64,000 nucleotides of DNA from positions 60,425 to 124,424 of the forward strand of contig JAUVXD010000005.1 of assembly GCA_030603805.1 (NCBI GenBank), in the 5' to 3' direction. This document shows, one piece after another, positions 1-8,402 of this stretch. The notes beneath the pieces were generated by a model. The model did no database searches. It was given only the letters and a program-made list of their open reading frames with translations, and was not told the origin of the DNA. Both the position numbers and the translations under genes were made by a program. The DNA comes from Acholeplasmataceae bacterium. Its GTDB lineage: Bacteria; Bacillota_I; Bacilli_A; Acholeplasmatales; Acholeplasmataceae. Position 1 is the first letter of the stretch. The number at the start of each line of letters is the position of its first letter.

Positions 1-1365
1 CTTAGTTTCTTTTTCTATATACATTCTTAATTCAGAAATAGGAACTCTCACTTGAGCCATGGTATCTCTATTTCTGACGGTCACTGTATCATCTGTCATG
101 GTATCATGATCAATGGTGATGCATAAATAGGTCCCAATTGCATCCTGTCTACGATAACGTTTACCAATATTTTGAGTTTCATCATAGGTAACATCAAAAT
201 AGGAACATAACGTTTGATAGACTTCCATTGCTTTTTCAGCATGATCTTTCTTAATTAAAGGAAGAATGGCTGCTTTATAGGGTGCAAGTGTTGGATGAAT
301 GTGTAAAACTTGTCTCGTATCTCCGCTTTCTAATGTTTCTTCTGCAAGGCCATTCGATAAGAAAGCAAGAATTAAACGCTCTACACCCACAGAAGGTTCA
401 ATGACATAAGGCAAATACTTTTTACTCGTTTCAGGATCTAAATAAGCCATCGATTCACCTGAATGATTTTGATGGGCTTTTAAGTCATAATCTGTTCTAG
501 ATGCAATCCCCCATAGTTCATCAAATCCCCATGGGAATTGATATCTAATATCTGTGGTCGCATTCGAATAATGTGAAAGAGCTTCGGGTTTATGATCATC
601 AAATTCTAGGTTTTCAGGCTTTAAGCCTAAGGATAAAAGCCAGTCCATGCAGTACTTTTTCCAGTAAGCAAACCACTTTAGTTCAGTACCAGGTTTGACG
701 AAGAATTCCAGTTCCATTTGTTCAAATTCTCTGGTTCTAAAAATGAAGTTCCCTGGGGTAATTTCATTTCTAAAGGATTTACCAACTTGACACACACCAA
801 AAGGCACTTTCTTTCTGGTTGTTCTTTGAATATGCTTGAAATTAATAAAAATACCTTGTGCGGTTTCTGGTCTTAAATAAATTTGATTAGCTTGTTCTAA
901 GACAACCCCTTGATAGGTTTGAAACATCATATTAAATGCACGAATGGGAAGCCAGTCAGACTTTCCACAATTTGGGCAAGAAACTTTATGTTCCACTAAA
1001 TATTGATACATCTCTTCTGTCTTCCATCCATCTGGATGAACATTTCGATTGTGATCTTCAATCAGTTTATCCGCACGAAATCTGTTGTTACAGCTCTTAC
1101 ATTCGGTGAGTGGATCACTAAAACCGCCCACATGTCCTGAAGCTTTCCAGACTTCACTATTCATCAAAATTGATGAATCAAGCAACACATTATAAGGCGT
1201 TTCTCTTTGAAATTTTTTAATCCATGCTTCTTTAATATTTTTCTTAAGTAATGCACCGAGTGGACCATAGTCCCAGGTGTTCGCTAAGCCCCCATAGAGC
1301 TCGCTACCTTGAAAGATATATCCTGTCGATTTTGCATATTGCACAATCTGATCTAATGTTACCAT
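1..1365 (-). CDS. glyQS: Glycine-tRNA ligase, single-chain type (3' end cut by window)
   Basis: Charges tRNA-Gly with glycine in the cytoplasm. The reading frame is open from the ATG at 1365 to the window edge (455 codons; the stop must lie just outside). Visible class II features are the N-terminal GYIFQGSELYGGLANTWDYGP block, a zinc-binding pair of Cys clusters (CKSC and CPNC, residues about 90-150), motif 2 (FRNEI) with a following FRTREFEQMELEFF block, and motif 3 (VGVERL). This is the alpha2 single-polypeptide enzyme typical of Mollicutes and many Firmicutes, not the alpha/beta GlyQ + GlyS form. A Shine-Dalgarno AAGGA lies 9 bases before the start. It is the last visible gene of a minus-strand run beginning at phoH. 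Confidence 0.95.
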   Translation of the reverse strand, partial: MVTLDQIVQYAKSTGYIFQGSELYGGLANTWDYGPLGALLKKNIKEAWIKKFQRETPYNVLLDSSILMNSEVWKASGHVGGFSDPLTECKSCNNRFRADKLIEDHNRNVHPDGWKTEEMYQYLVEHKVSCPNCGKSDWLPIRAFNMMFQTYQGVVLEQANQIYLRPETAQGIFINFKHIQRTTRKKVPFGVCQVGKSFRNEITPGNFIFRTREFEQMELEFFVKPGTELKWFAYWKKYCMDWLLSLGLKPENLEFDDHKPEALSHYSNATTDIRYQFPWGFDELWGIASRTDYDLKAHQNHSGESMAYLDPETSKKYLPYVIEPSVGVERLILAFLSNGLAEETLESGDTRQVLHIHPTLAPYKAAILPLIKKDHAEKAMEVYQTLCSYFDVTYDETQNIGKRYRRQDAIGTYLCITIDHDTMTDDTVTVRNRDTMAQVRVPISELRMYIEKETK

Positions 1366-1385
1366 GCACACACATCCTTTAATGT

Positions 1386-2039
1386 CTATTGTAGATTTTT
1401 TAATGTTGTTTGTAAATGAAACTGATAGTATTTCAAAATAAATTCTTTAATCCTTAAAAGCGCTTCATCATCGATTTTTTCAAGCAAGTGATAAGGCATT
1501 AAAGAGAGTTTGAGAAGATATATGGCATCTTTGACATCTAAATCAATATACACATCTTCTTTCTCATAAACAAGACCCCCTCTGAGGATGCTAAGACCTT
1601 TAATCGGTCTACCATCAGCAGATAAGTCTAATCCATAGCCTAATGGCTTTAATATTTTAACTGCAAAGCTAAGTGAAGATAAAAAGATATTTGGTGCTTG
1701 AAGACTTAGGATCATGTCATGAAAAATTTCTTCATGACTTTCCTTATCCACCACGACATGGTCGATAATCTCTAAGATTAAAGCCGCACTTTGAGTTTGT
1801 TTGAAATCTTTTTTAAGCGTTTCAAAATCGTTGATGATTTTTGCTTCACTTAAAACGATAAAAGACTTTGTTGAATCTTTGAAGTCAATATGTGTCAAAT
1901 ATTGCGCAAGAATTCTATTTGGATGATTGACCTTTTGACTGCCTTGAGCAAGGAGTGTCTTTTTGCCCTTTGGGGTATAGACATAAAGGAGTCTTGCATG
2001 CTCCTGATAAGGCTGAATTTTATAGATCAAACCTTCCAT
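1386..2039 (-). CDS. recO: DNA repair protein RecO
   Basis: RecO loads RecA on single-stranded DNA with RecR during recombinational repair. The 217-residue protein has the usual N-terminal OB-fold pattern (EGLIYKIQPYQEHARLLYVYTPKGK) followed by a mostly helical C-terminal part, and is slightly shorter than the usual 240 residues. No zinc-finger cysteines are present. It starts 2 bases after the era stop with SD GAGG overlapping the end of era, so the two are probably translated from one mRNA. The era-recO-glyQS order is common in Firmicutes and supports the assignment, because RecO sequences diverge strongly. Confidence 0.88.
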   Translation of the reverse strand: MEGLIYKIQPYQEHARLLYVYTPKGKKTLLAQGSQKVNHPNRILAQYLTHIDFKDSTKSFIVLSEAKIINDFETLKKDFKQTQSAALILEIIDHVVVDKESHEEIFHDMILSLQAPNIFLSSLSFAVKILKPLGYGLDLSADGRPIKGLSILRGGLVYEKEDVYIDLDVKDAIYLLKLSLMPYHLLEKIDDEALLRIKEFILKYYQFHLQTTLKNLQ

Positions 2040-2041
2040 AA

Positions 2042-2935
2042 TTATTCCTCAGTATATCCGAATGCTTTTAAATCGGTTGGACGGTTTCGCCAATCCTTTT
2101 TAACTTTGACCCATAGGGTTAAATGAATTTTGGTATTTAAGAGTTTGTTGATTTCAAGTCTCGCTTCCATACCAATCTTCTTCATTTTTTCGCCGCCCTT
2201 ACCAATTAAGATTTGTTTTTGAGTTGGGCGTTCAACGATGATGAGTGCTGTCACATCCACGGTATTGAGTTCATGATTTTCCTTAATCGATTCAATCACG
2301 ACAGCAACGGCATGTGGCACTTCTTGTTCTGCGTGATATAAAATGCGTTCACGAATAAGTTCAGACATCAGCTTTTCTTCACTCTGATCAGATTTCATAT
2401 CTTCTGGAAAAAAGGCAGGTCCTTCAGTGAGATATGGTATCAGTGTTTCTTCGAGTTTATCTAAATGTATTTTATCTTTAGCAGATATCGGAAGAACGCC
2501 TTCAAAATCATAGGCATGGATATAAGATAAAATAATTTCATCAATCGCATGTTTACCTTTAAGTTCATCGATTTTATTTATCACAAGAAAAACAGGGGTA
2601 TCTAGATTTCTAAAATATCCTAAAATGTGATCTTCAGCATCCCCTTTTTGTTTATCAACTACAAATAAGATGAGATCAACATCAGATAATGCAGAAACTG
2701 CAACTTGATCAATGGTTTTATTTAAAAGGTCTTTACCCTTATGCATCCCTGGGGTATCCACAAAAACCATTTGATAATTAGGTCTTGTTAAAACACCCAT
2801 GATTCTATGTCTTGTCGTTTGAGGTTTTGGACTCATAATCGCGATCTTTTCGCCAACGAGTGCATTAATTAATGTCGATTTTCCCACATTAGGGCGACCC
2901 ACAATCGCGATAAATCCTGATTGATGACTACTCAT
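2042..2935 (-). CDS. era: GTPase Era
   Basis: Essential GTPase that binds the 3' end of 16S rRNA and helps mature the 30S subunit. G1 (GRPNVGKST), G3 (DTPGMH) and G4 (NKID) motifs lie in the N-terminal half, and the KH RNA-binding domain carries the GKGGEKMKKIG loop near residue 245. The frame stays open further upstream, but I chose the ATG at 2935 because it places SGFIAIVGRPNVGKS at the usual distance from the N-terminus. That start overlaps the end of cdd by 8 bases. Confidence 0.95.
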   Translation of the reverse strand: MSSHQSGFIAIVGRPNVGKSTLINALVGEKIAIMSPKPQTTRHRIMGVLTRPNYQMVFVDTPGMHKGKDLLNKTIDQVAVSALSDVDLILFVVDKQKGDAEDHILGYFRNLDTPVFLVINKIDELKGKHAIDEIILSYIHAYDFEGVLPISAKDKIHLDKLEETLIPYLTEGPAFFPEDMKSDQSEEKLMSELIRERILYHAEQEVPHAVAVVIESIKENHELNTVDVTALIIVERPTQKQILIGKGGEKMKKIGMEARLEINKLLNTKIHLTLWVKVKKDWRNRPTDLKAFGYTEE

Positions 2936-3326
2936 TGGGCTTTTCATCCAAAATAAAGGCGTAAGGTAGAAGTTCATCCGGTGTTGTTTCTAAGGTTTTG
3001 CCTTGTGTATTTGCTAAAATGATTTTGGTCCCTTTAGGTAGGAGCTCATGCATCACTTGGCGGCATGCCCCACATGGAGATACAGGACCATGGTCGTTGG
3101 CAATAATGGTCATTGATTTAATGTCTTCCTTTTGATAGCCTTGGCTATATAAAGAATAGAGGGCACTACGTTCAGCGCAGTTCGTTAATCCAAAGGATGC
3201 ATTTTCAATATTCGCACCATGGATATAGGTGCCATCTTTAAGTTCAATAGCTGCACCTACTTTAAATTTTGAATATGGGACATAAGCTTTTTCTCTAGCC
3301 TTGATGGCTTCATCGATTTGTTTCAT
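2928..3326 (-). CDS. cdd: Cytidine deaminase
   Basis: Hydrolytically deaminates cytidine and deoxycytidine to uridine and deoxyuridine in pyrimidine salvage. The 132-residue length is typical of the homotetrameric form. Zinc and catalytic motifs are NCAERSALY (Cys ligand and catalytic Glu) and PCGACRQ (two Cys ligands). SD AAAGGAG precedes the ATG, and the start overlaps the ybeY stop by 4 bases (ATGA), indicating translational coupling. Confidence 0.95.
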   Translation of the reverse strand: MKQIDEAIKAREKAYVPYSKFKVGAAIELKDGTYIHGANIENASFGLTNCAERSALYSLYSQGYQKEDIKSMTIIANDHGPVSPCGACRQVMHELLPKGTKIILANTQGKTLETTPDELLPYAFILDEKPNE

Positions 3327-3754
3327 GGCTTGCTCCTTTCAAGGTTGGCTGCTTTTAAAATACGTTCTTGTTCATAAATCATGATTTCTTCTTCTTCAGG
3401 CGTATGGTGATCATAACCTAGTAGATGCAAAAATCCATGAACAGCTAAAAATCCAATTTCTCTTTCAAAAGAATGCTCATAATCTTTGGCTTGAATTCTT
3501 GCTTGTTCAATCGAGATAAAAATATCTCCAAGTGATTTTTCTTTAGGTTCATCATTAGGAAAACTTAAGACATCGGTCGGTTTATCGATATTTCTATAAG
3601 TTTTATTCATCTCATGAATGCTTTCTTGAGTGACTAAAATGATTTGCATTGTTTTCTTTTCACTGATGTTTTTAAAAATTTTCTTTAAGAGCTTTTCAAT
3701 CTCTTTAACATCTTCAGATGTTTCATTAAATAGGCTGATTTTCACTGTCTTCAT
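3323..3754 (-). CDS. ybeY: Endoribonuclease YbeY (rRNA maturation factor)
   Basis: Metal-dependent endoribonuclease needed for 16S rRNA 3' processing and 70S quality control. The C-terminal motif HGFLHLLGYDH (H-x3-H-x5-H, residues about 110-120) supplies the zinc ligands, and the upstream TDVLSFPND block is also diagnostic. The start overlaps phoH by 29 bases in another frame. The nearest SD-like sequence (AAAGG) is very close to the ATG, so initiation probably depends on coupling to phoH translation. Confidence 0.94.
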   Translation of the reverse strand: MKTVKISLFNETSEDVKEIEKLLKKIFKNISEKKTMQIILVTQESIHEMNKTYRNIDKPTDVLSFPNDEPKEKSLGDIFISIEQARIQAKDYEHSFEREIGFLAVHGFLHLLGYDHHTPEEEEIMIYEQERILKAANLERSKP

Positions 3755-4688
3755 ACCTTTCTAAGATGCGTTGAACGAGTGGATGTCTGACCACATCAAG
3801 TTTATCAAAGGTAATAATTTTGATATCCTCTAAGTTTGTCAGTAACCCTAAAGCTTGATTAAGACCCGATCCGATGCCTCTGGGTAAATCGGTTTGTGAA
3901 GGGTCTCCTGTAATCACCATTTTAGATGCGAAACCTAACCGTGTTAAAAACATCTTCATCTGAACTTTCGTGGTATTTTGTGCCTCGTCTAAAATGACAA
4001 ATGCATTTTCTAAGGTACGACCTCTCATGTAAGCTAAAGGGGCAATCTCAATAACACCTTTTTCCATCAAGGATAGCGTTGTTTGTGTCCCTAGCATTTC
4101 ATACAAGGCATCGTAAAGAGGCACTAAATAAGGATCAACCTTTTCTTTTAAATCGCCCGGGAGAAATCCTAAGTTTTCTCCTGCTTCAACGACAGGTCTT
4201 GTTAAAATGAGTTTCTTTACTTTATTGTTTTTTAAGTCCGCGACTGCTTGAGCAACCGCTAAGTAAGTTTTCCCAGTTCCAGCTGGTCCAACCCCAAAAA
4301 CTAAATCATGATGTTGAATGGCATCACAATAATCCTTTTGGTTAAATGTTTTCGGATATATTGATCTGCCTTGATCATTGACTAAAATTTTCTTTCGGTT
4401 TTTATATAAATCAAAGACACCTTCAAGCTGATTTTTTTCTGCCAGTTTGATGATGTACATGATATCACGTTCTGTGAGCTGAACCTGATGTTCTGCAAGC
4501 TCAATTAAGACAGCAAAAATAGCTTCCAACAATGGCATCTGTTCCTTTTTAGCGTCCGTGATGATTTCAGATCCATGAATAGAAACGATGATACCTAAAT
4601 ATTGTTTGAAAACTAAGAGGTTACGATCTTGTATGCCTACCAGTCTTGCGATTGCTTCGGCATGATGAATTTGTCGATTTAATTTCAT
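3726..4688 (-). CDS. phoH: PhoH-like ATPase
   Basis: Cytoplasmic P-loop ATPase of the PhoH family (helicase-related fold), proposed to act in RNA metabolism; the family usually lies beside ybeY as here. Walker A is GPAGTGKT (about residue 137) and Walker B is VILDEAQN (about residue 233). An N-terminal extension of about 110 residues is KH-like in related proteins. It is the first gene of the phoH-ybeY-cdd-era-recO-glyQS run, preceded by its own -10 element. Confidence 0.92.
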   Translation of the reverse strand: MKLNRQIHHAEAIARLVGIQDRNLLVFKQYLGIIVSIHGSEIITDAKKEQMPLLEAIFAVLIELAEHQVQLTERDIMYIIKLAEKNQLEGVFDLYKNRKKILVNDQGRSIYPKTFNQKDYCDAIQHHDLVFGVGPAGTGKTYLAVAQAVADLKNNKVKKLILTRPVVEAGENLGFLPGDLKEKVDPYLVPLYDALYEMLGTQTTLSLMEKGVIEIAPLAYMRGRTLENAFVILDEAQNTTKVQMKMFLTRLGFASKMVITGDPSQTDLPRGIGSGLNQALGLLTNLEDIKIITFDKLDVVRHPLVQRILERYEDSENQPI

Positions 4689-4713
4689 TAAATCCGCTCC
4701 TTACCGTGTATAC

Positions 4714-4722
4714 ATTATACCA
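4714..4722 (-). promoter_or_regulatory. Extended -10 promoter element for the phoH operon
   Basis: On the minus strand the sequence reads TGGTATAAT, an extended -10 (TGn plus TATAAT), about 25 bases upstream of the phoH ATG. No good -35 hexamer is seen at the usual distance, as expected for extended -10 promoters. Confidence 0.6.
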
Positions 4723-4735
4723 TACCAGGAAAAAG

Positions 4736-4760
4736 AAAAAAGCACATCTGTACTTTTTTT
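4736..4760. terminator. Bidirectional hairpin with A/T tracts
   Basis: A 10-bp stem (AAAAAAGCAC pairing with GTACTTTTTT, one G-T pair) around the loop ATCT, between rpsU and the phoH promoter. The A and T runs allow function in either direction, and it backs up the stronger rpsU terminator just upstream. Confidence 0.5.
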
Positions 4761-4774
4761 GAAAGAATTTCATA

Positions 4775-4798
4775 TAAAAACGCACCATCAAGGTGCGT
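4775..4798 (-). terminator. Rho-independent terminator of rpsU
   Basis: Minus-strand stem ACGCACC / GGTGCGT with loop TTGAT, followed by TTTTT, beginning 9 bases after the rpsU stop codon. Confidence 0.85.
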
Positions 4799-4806
4799 AT
4801 TTTATG

Positions 4807-4980
4807 TTACTTTTTTTTAGCGCGTGCTGCTCTTGCTGCGTCTTTACGTGCAACACTTGGTTTCACATAAAATTCACGCTTGCGTGCTTCTTGGAGGTTT
4901 CCTGACTTAGAAACGTCGCGTTTGAAACGGCGTAAAGCATCTTCAATTGATTCTTTATCGCGTACGATTGTTTTAGGCAT
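4807..4980 (-). CDS. rpsU: 30S ribosomal protein S21
   Basis: Small basic protein of the 30S subunit. The 57-residue product begins [20 protein letters not shown] and ends in an Arg/Ala/Lys-rich tail, the standard S21 pattern, with KREFYVKPS in the middle. SD AAGGAGGG lies upstream of the ATG. A perfect promoter upstream and a terminator downstream make it a single-gene transcription unit. Confidence 0.96.
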   Translation of the reverse strand: MPKTIVRDKESIEDALRRFKRDVSKSGNLQEARKREFYVKPSVARKDAARAARAKKK

Positions 4981-5021
4981 TGGTCTGCCCTCCTTCCACG
5001 CTTAAGATAATAGCCTGTTTT

Positions 5022-5050
5022 ATTATATACGATTTTTTTACATTTGTCAA
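5022..5050 (-). promoter_or_regulatory. Consensus sigma-A promoter of rpsU
   Basis: Minus strand: TTGACA (5050-5045), 17-base spacer, TATAAT (5027-5022). Both hexamers match consensus exactly, as expected for a ribosomal protein gene. It starts 7 bases after the rsmE coding end. Confidence 0.9.
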
Positions 5051-5056
5051 AATGTT

Positions 5057-5749
5057 TCAAGCATTTTTTGCAGATAAGTATGAGAGTACATAAAGGGATG
5101 CAACTTCTGTTGGAAGAATGTTAAAACCTAAGGTGATTGCCACGACATTTTTTGATAGTAAGGCTTTTCTTTCAAAATCACTAATCCCACCTTCAGGTCC
5201 AATGATGACTGCAATCTTTAAGTTTTGAAAGTCATTTGGCAAGGCCTTTTCTAGGGTGACTGCCTTTTCTGATTCATCTGCAAGTAGGACCAAATCATAG
5301 ATGGATAAGTCCATAGTTAAGAGATTTTTCTGAAAACTTAATTGAGGTATATCAAACCGATGTGCAAGTTCGGATGCTTCTTTAGCAATCGTTGTTAGTC
5401 TTTTTAGTTTATTAGAATCTGTATCAACTTTTGAGATGCTTCGTTGCATGGTTGTAAAGATGATTTCAGATGCCCCAAAGATTGTTGCATATTTGACAAC
5501 AATTTCTGATTTTGGATGCTTGGGTTGTCCTTGAATTAACGTGATGTTTAATGTTTTGGGTTTATCCAGTTCTTTATCAATGGTATAGGTAACTTCTGGT
5601 TCTAATTGATGAAGTCGTGATAAAAAGCAATGCCCATTGTGACAAACGATCATTTCATCCCCTACATTCATCCGCATCACTTTTTTGATGTGATGGGCAT
5701 CTTGTCCAGTAATCTTAGAATTAAATGTTTCAAGAAAATAACGCTGCAT
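5057..5749 (-). CDS. rsmE: 16S rRNA (uracil-1498-N3)-methyltransferase RsmE
   Basis: SPOUT-family methyltransferase that modifies U1498 of 16S rRNA using S-adenosylmethionine. The N-terminal PUA-like domain contains HHIKKVMRMNVGD. The C-terminal knot has IIGPEGGISDFE (about residues 183-194) and LGFNILPTEVASLY (about 207-220; most homologues read LG-x-RILRTETA). SD AAGGAG precedes the start. The length of 230 residues is normal. Confidence 0.93.
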   Translation of the reverse strand: MQRYFLETFNSKITGQDAHHIKKVMRMNVGDEMIVCHNGHCFLSRLHQLEPEVTYTIDKELDKPKTLNITLIQGQPKHPKSEIVVKYATIFGASEIIFTTMQRSISKVDTDSNKLKRLTTIAKEASELAHRFDIPQLSFQKNLLTMDLSIYDLVLLADESEKAVTLEKALPNDFQNLKIAVIIGPEGGISDFERKALLSKNVVAITLGFNILPTEVASLYVLSYLSAKNA

Positions 5750-5763
5750 AGTCTTCTCCTTGA

Positions 5764-5795
5764 TGAAAAAAAGCGTTCCCGTAGAAACACTTTTT
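5764..5795 (-). terminator. Rho-independent terminator of secG
   Basis: Minus-strand stem AGTGTTTC / GGAACGCT (two G-T pairs) with a TACG loop, followed by a run of seven T. It lies between the secG stop and the rsmE start. Confidence 0.75.
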
Positions 5796-5812
5796 AGTGA
5801 CTGATATCAAAA

Positions 5813-6037
5813 TTAGTGCAGGTTGTTTGATAAAACAACGAATACAATAAGCAGTACAGAAAGTACAGCTGATGTACGGACTAAGAATAATTCAAAGCCA
5901 CGTGTTTTTCTATTTTTGAATAATTCTGATTTTTCACCACTGAATGCATCTTTAATGTCATCTTGTGAATGCTGTAATAAAACAGTACCAACAAGTAAGA
6001 TTGCAGTGATGATCACTAAATAGTCGATCCAAAGCAT
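5813..6037 (-). CDS. secG: Preprotein translocase subunit SecG
   Basis: Small accessory subunit of the SecYEG channel. The 74-residue product has two transmembrane segments (about residues 3-22 and 50-70) and the typical cytoplasmic loop (LLQHSQDDIKDAFSGE). The ATG at 6037 was chosen because a perfect AGGAGG lies 7 bases upstream; an in-frame ATG at 6061 has no SD and would add an untypical extension. Confidence 0.9.
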   Translation of the reverse strand: MLWIDYLVIITAILLVGTVLLQHSQDDIKDAFSGEKSELFKNRKTRGFELFLVRTSAVLSVLLIVFVVLSNNLH

Positions 6038-6112
6038 AATATGTCCTCCTAAAAACTCCAATCTATGATATCAAATTTTAAACTCAATGTCAACCAGAAA
6101 TGCACTTTGAAC

Positions 6113-6778
6113 TTACTTATTGACCTCAGTTTTTGTAATTTGACCTTCTTCTAAGTATAAAATGGTATCTGCGATGTGTTTTGCGTCTTCTAAATCGTGG
6201 GTTGCGAAAATACAGGTGATTTTTTGCTTTCTTAATATCTCTTGAAGGTCACTACGAATTTGTCTTCTTAAACTCGCATCTAAGTTGCTAAAAGGTTCAT
6301 CAAGAAGTAAAAGTTTGGGATGTGCAGCAAGACTTCTTGCTAAGGCAACCCGTTGTTGTTGTCCGCCTGAAAGCTCATGTGGATAGTAGTTTTTCTTTTC
6401 TGATAAAGAGATTAAATCGAGCATTTGCTCAAGCATCCTTTCTTGTTCAGCTTTTGATTTTTTGCTTAGGCTATATGTTATATTTTGAGAGACTTTTAGG
6501 TGCGGAAAAAGTGCGTAGTCCTGAAAGACCATACCGATATGTCTTTTATTTGGTTCTACAAAAGTTTTCTCTGAAAAAAGGATATCATCTTCGATTTCAA
6601 GTTCACCATGATTGGCACGCTCTAAACCTGATAAAATACGAAGTAAAGTGCTTTTTCCAGATCCGCTATTTCCGATGATTGCAATAATTTCTCCTTGGTT
6701 AAAAGAAGCACTACATCCTTTTAGGATGGGGTGGTCTTTTTCATATTGAAAATGAATATCTTTAAACTTAATATACAT
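6113..6778 (-). CDS. fbpC: Ferric-iron-type ABC transporter, ATP-binding protein
   Basis: Nucleotide-binding subunit energising the importer encoded just upstream. Walker A GNSGSGKST (about residue 36), Q-loop VFQDYALFPH, signature LSGGQQQR, Walker B LLLLDEP and the H-loop ATHD are all present. At 221 residues it lacks the C-terminal regulatory domain of longer FbpC/PotA-type ATPases. The start overlaps the permease gene by 11 bases. Iron as substrate is inferred from the partner genes. Confidence 0.85.
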   Translation of the reverse strand: MYIKFKDIHFQYEKDHPILKGCSASFNQGEIIAIIGNSGSGKSTLLRILSGLERANHGELEIEDDILFSEKTFVEPNKRHIGMVFQDYALFPHLKVSQNITYSLSKKSKAEQERMLEQMLDLISLSEKKNYYPHELSGGQQQRVALARSLAAHPKLLLLDEPFSNLDASLRRQIRSDLQEILRKQKITCIFATHDLEDAKHIADTILYLEEGQITKTEVNK

Positions 6779-8387
6779 GGCTAAACACGCCTTTCTTGTA
6801 ATGCGTTACGATATAAATCAAAGAACCTGCAATAAGAATTAAAATCAAAGAGGGTAATGCACTTTCTTGAATCATTTCGTTTCTGACATAAACATAAACC
6901 AAGGTTGATAAAGAATTATAATTGGTGGGTCTTAAGATTAAAGTTAAGGGCAGTTCTTTTAAGATATCGATAAATACTAAAATAAATGCTGTAATCAAAC
7001 CTGGATAAATCAGTGGTAAGTCAATTTTTACTAAGGCTTCTAGTTTTGATGACCCGAGTAAATAAGCTGACTCTGTAAATTTGTCTCCTGTTTTTTCATA
7101 CTGACTTTCGATCGCATTAAATCCAATACTTAAGAATCTTAAGACATAGGAGAAAATCAAAGTAAATAGGCTCATGGTGATGAGTAAAGTCGATGTATTT
7201 GGATTAAATAGTTTATAGATAGGTAGTAACAATCTATCTAAATCAACAAAGAAAAGATGCACAGCAACAGCGATAACAGCTCCTGGAATTGCGTATCCTA
7301 AATTAGATAATCTCACCCAAATCTTACTCAATTGGCTTCTATTTTTGAGTCTATTAAAATTAGCCATAACGAGTGCAATCAAAACAATAATGAAAGCTGC
7401 AATCATTGCATTTGCAATCGTATTATAAGATGCATAAAAAAGCTCAGGTCTTAACGTGTTTGAAAATGTGAGTAACATATACCAAATCATTTGACCTACC
7501 GGTAGGATAAATCCAATCAGCAAAATGAAAAGTAAAATGGATAAGACAATCACTTGATGGGATGCTTTGAGTTTTTTCCTTAAAATTCTTTTGGATCTCA
7601 CATTCATTTGAAATCTTCTTCTTCCTCTTAAAAATCTTTCAATGAGGATGACTCCAAACACTATGGCCATTAAGTATGCAGAAAGTCTAATCGCGCTTGC
7701 CACATCTCCTAATGAAAACCAAGCATTAAAGATAGCAAAACTAAAAACTCTGACATTAAAGTAATGAACCAAGCCATAGTCATTTAAGGTTTCTAAAATG
7801 ACCAGTAAACTGCCTGCAACAAGTGCAGGTCTAAGTAAAGGGAGTGTAATCTTAAATAGACTTCGCCATTTGGAGGCTCCAAGCATTGTTGATGACTCAA
7901 TATAAGATGCACTTTGTCTAGATAGACTGGATAAAGATAATAAATAGATATAGGGATACAAGGTAAAAGCAAAAATAATCGATGCGCCGTAAATATTCAT
8001 GATGTTGATATTCAGATTAAATAATCTGGTTAAAGTCCCAGTATAGCTTGTCATATCTGCATAAATATAACCTGCAATATATGAAGGAATTGCTAAGGGT
8101 AACACTAAAACCCAGCTTAAAAGTTTTCTGCCTTTAAAATCAAATCTTGCCACAAAATATGCAGATACAAATCCAATGAGTAAAGCAATGGAAACCGTTA
8201 AGATAATGAGTAAAATAGAATTTAAAATATAGTCTTTTAGTAAATAAGTTCTAATATGGTCCCATGCTTCAGATGCTGGACTGAAAAGCTCAAAAAGAAT
8301 ATTGACCATGGGCAGTAAAATCAATAACCCAATAGCAATACTCAATATTGAAAAGATATTCAGATGCTTGATCCATTTTTTAAGCAT
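6768..8387 (-). CDS. fbpB: Ferric-iron-type ABC transporter, fused permease
   Basis: Membrane subunit with two permease domains in one chain (539 residues, about 12 hydrophobic segments), as in FbpB/SfuB proteins. Each half has an EAA-type loop that contacts the ATPase: SSTMLGASKWRSLFKITLP near residue 165 and SAYLLGSSKLEALVKIDLP near residue 442. SD AGAGG precedes the ATG. It sits between the binding protein and the ATPase in the order fbpA-fbpB-fbpC. Confidence 0.85.
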   Translation of the reverse strand: MLKKWIKHLNIFSILSIAIGLLILLPMVNILFELFSPASEAWDHIRTYLLKDYILNSILLIILTVSIALLIGFVSAYFVARFDFKGRKLLSWVLVLPLAIPSYIAGYIYADMTSYTGTLTRLFNLNINIMNIYGASIIFAFTLYPYIYLLSLSSLSRQSASYIESSTMLGASKWRSLFKITLPLLRPALVAGSLLVILETLNDYGLVHYFNVRVFSFAIFNAWFSLGDVASAIRLSAYLMAIVFGVILIERFLRGRRRFQMNVRSKRILRKKLKASHQVIVLSILLFILLIGFILPVGQMIWYMLLTFSNTLRPELFYASYNTIANAMIAAFIIVLIALVMANFNRLKNRSQLSKIWVRLSNLGYAIPGAVIAVAVHLFFVDLDRLLLPIYKLFNPNTSTLLITMSLFTLIFSYVLRFLSIGFNAIESQYEKTGDKFTESAYLLGSSKLEALVKIDLPLIYPGLITAFILVFIDILKELPLTLILRPTNYNSLSTLVYVYVRNEMIQESALPSLILILIAGSLIYIVTHYKKGVFSHVY

Positions 8388-8402
8388 GGTTTAACCTCTG
8401 AT

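Noticed and set aside
4863..5060. 65-codon frame on the minus strand over rpsU
   Set aside because: Out of frame with rpsU, which has a perfect S21 sequence, SD, promoter and terminator.
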